From positions 1-5,723 of the forward strand of contig JAFVAA010000096.1 of NCBI GenBank assembly GCA_017476305.1: DNA of 5,723 bases, in the 5' to 3' direction. Source of the stretch: Lachnospiraceae bacterium (GTDB taxonomy: Bacteria; Bacillota; Clostridia; Lachnospirales; Lachnospiraceae). This document shows positions 4,745-5,723 of the stretch, one piece after another. A program made the translations under genes and the position numbers. Position 1 is the stretch's first letter; each line of letters opens with the position of its first letter. Below the pieces are notes generated by a model. It saw only the letters and a list, made by a program, of their open reading frames with translations, made no database searches and was not told where the DNA came from.

Positions 4745-5723
4745 CTAGTGTGTTACATGGTCATCCTTGATGAGCTGGACCAGTTTATGTCGAAAAGCTT
4801 TTTCGCAAACACTGTCTTCGTGGAAGGCAAAGCGATTAAAATCAAATTGGGCATTACTTACCATTTCCTTTGTGAATATTTCCGGCTCTCTGTGCTGATA
4901 TTCCGGCCAGAAAATTGCGATGCATCCGTGCACATCAGTTTCCTCTATATGGAAAGCTTCTGCAAATGCCTGATTCCAGGTAAAATCTATCATATATACA
5001 TGGCAGTAAAGTCCCACTACCTTTGCGAGCCTGGTACCGTTTATCGTAAAGGTGTTCATGTCATAATCCCAATCCTCATTTTCCGAAAATTCATCAGAAG
5101 ATTTCGATGGATTCTGGGAAATGACGATGACAGGAAATTGTCTCTTTTCCGCCCTGATCAAGTCAGTCAGTTCATCCAGCATATCGTCATCGTTTACGAG
5201 CTTTGCTTTGCTGCCTAATCGCACAATGTCCATCAGACCGATTTTATTGGACAGATCCGTGATGTAAGAAGGTCTTTTGAAGGTAAAGCGGTGGGATACT
5301 CCTCTTGGCATATCTATGGAGGTGACGTGATAGAAGGACAGGCCTTCATTTTCGTCCGGTTTGATATAGGCATGAGCATGCCAGATCGTTCCGATGGCAT
5401 GGGAATCTATATGTTCTAATTTCATCGAAAAAAAGAACTGCTCCGGTTCAAAGGAAATATCCACCTCATATCCGGAAAGGCGCCCCTGATAGCCAGCAGG
5501 CTCTGCGGGGAGGTCGCCGAAAACCGGATTGAATTTATAGCGCGCCCATTTATAAAGGATAGATACGGCGTTCAAAAATTCTGTTTCTAAAATCCTGGTC
5601 TCCTTATGCAGTAAAGGCAGCTTTACATGAAAAAGAATATCATTTTCCAATCTTGCTAAAACAGTACGCTTATGGGTATGCGTCTGTGCTGTAGGATCCA
5701 AGTGGTTAAAGATTTCCGCAATC
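4745..5723 (-). CDS. Hypothetical protein, 5' end outside window
   Basis: I do not recognise a named family. The frame is open from the right edge to TAG at 4745-4747, giving 325 visible residues. A TTG at 5701 could start the reading, but it has no ribosome binding site and the frame continues upstream (IAEIFNH), so the real start is probably beyond the window. The protein looks soluble: no signal peptide or membrane segment is evident. Visible blocks are an aromatic segment SILYKWARYKFNP (54-66), a possible beta-rich region with SFEPEQFFFSMKLEHID (about 90-106) and GTIWHAHAYI (111-120), then KRQFPVIVIS (193-202) following an acidic helix, LAKVVGLYCHVYMID (232-246), and VHGCIAIFWPEY (264-275). 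The last three blocks resemble an arrangement I recall from uncharacterised bacterial proteins, where a PVIVLS-type strand precedes an LAGLAHV-like segment and a GxxRxYxP-like strand. That likeness is from memory and gives no function. It is convergent with proB. Confidence 0.8.
   Translation of the reverse strand, partial: IAEIFNHLDPTAQTHTHKRTVLARLENDILFHVKLPLLHKETRILETEFLNAVSILYKWARYKFNPVFGDLPAEPAGYQGRLSGYEVDISFEPEQFFFSMKLEHIDSHAIGTIWHAHAYIKPDENEGLSFYHVTSIDMPRGVSHRFTFKRPSYITDLSNKIGLMDIVRLGSKAKLVNDDDMLDELTDLIRAEKRQFPVIVISQNPSKSSDEFSENEDWDYDMNTFTINGTRLAKVVGLYCHVYMIDFTWNQAFAEAFHIEETDVHGCIAIFWPEYQHREPEIFTKEMVSNAQFDFNRFAFHEDSVCEKAFRHKLVQLIKDDHVTH

Noticed and set aside
4748..5218. Plus-strand reading frame of 156 residues
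   Set aside because: It is antisense to the right-edge gene, has no ribosome binding site, and shows a cysteine- and hydrophobic-rich composition typical of shadow frames.
5699..5701. TTG at 5701 as the start of the right-edge gene
   Set aside because: There is no ribosome binding site before it, and the frame stays open to the window end with protein-like sequence.

Overview
The window looks like chromosomal DNA from a low-to-mid GC Firmicute, most likely a motile member of the Clostridia (Lachnospiraceae-like). The reasons are the AGGAGG-type ribosome binding sites, a consensus sigma-A promoter, compact intergenic regions with intrinsic terminators, an EpsC-type serine acetyltransferase, a long clostridial-type citrate synthase and a PUA-less glutamate 5-kinase. 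The lineage is an inference from protein character, not from a search. No rRNA, tRNA, insertion sequence, integrase, riboswitch or CRISPR array was seen.

Layout, left to right. (1) Bases 1-986 (+) hold the 3' part of a methyl-accepting chemotaxis protein, entering the window at its conserved signalling tip. After the methylation helix it has an unusual tail of about 180 residues: a Pro/Ala/Lys-rich stretch, then eleven tandem 18-bp units encoding GSYGSS-like hexapeptides, then a C-terminus IYSKY that fits the aromatic pentapeptide used to tether adaptation enzymes. (2) A probable bidirectional terminator (998-1038) separates it from a convergent serine O-acetyltransferase gene (1057-1974, -), the first committed step of cysteine synthesis. 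(3) A 285-bp divergent intergenic region (1975-2259) contains a probable extended -10 promoter for the acetyltransferase, an 11-bp direct repeat beside it, a perfect 7-bp inverted repeat, and a near-perfect TTGACA/TATAAT promoter for the next gene. (4) Citrate synthase (2260-3690, +) is followed after 104 bp by glutamate 5-kinase proB (3795-4595, +). They are probably cotranscribed, and a long hairpin terminator starts directly after the proB stop. (5) A minus-strand gene of unrecognised function (4745 to beyond 5723) runs off the right edge with its 5' end missing.

The central block is biosynthetic. Citrate synthase feeds carbon through citrate to 2-oxoglutarate and glutamate, ProB commits glutamate to proline, and the divergent acetyltransferase commits serine to cysteine. 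The chemoreceptor is probably an unrelated neighbour. The parts most worth a second look are the repeat-bearing chemoreceptor tail with its terminal pentapeptide and the unidentified gene at the right edge. No convincing complete new system is visible within the window.
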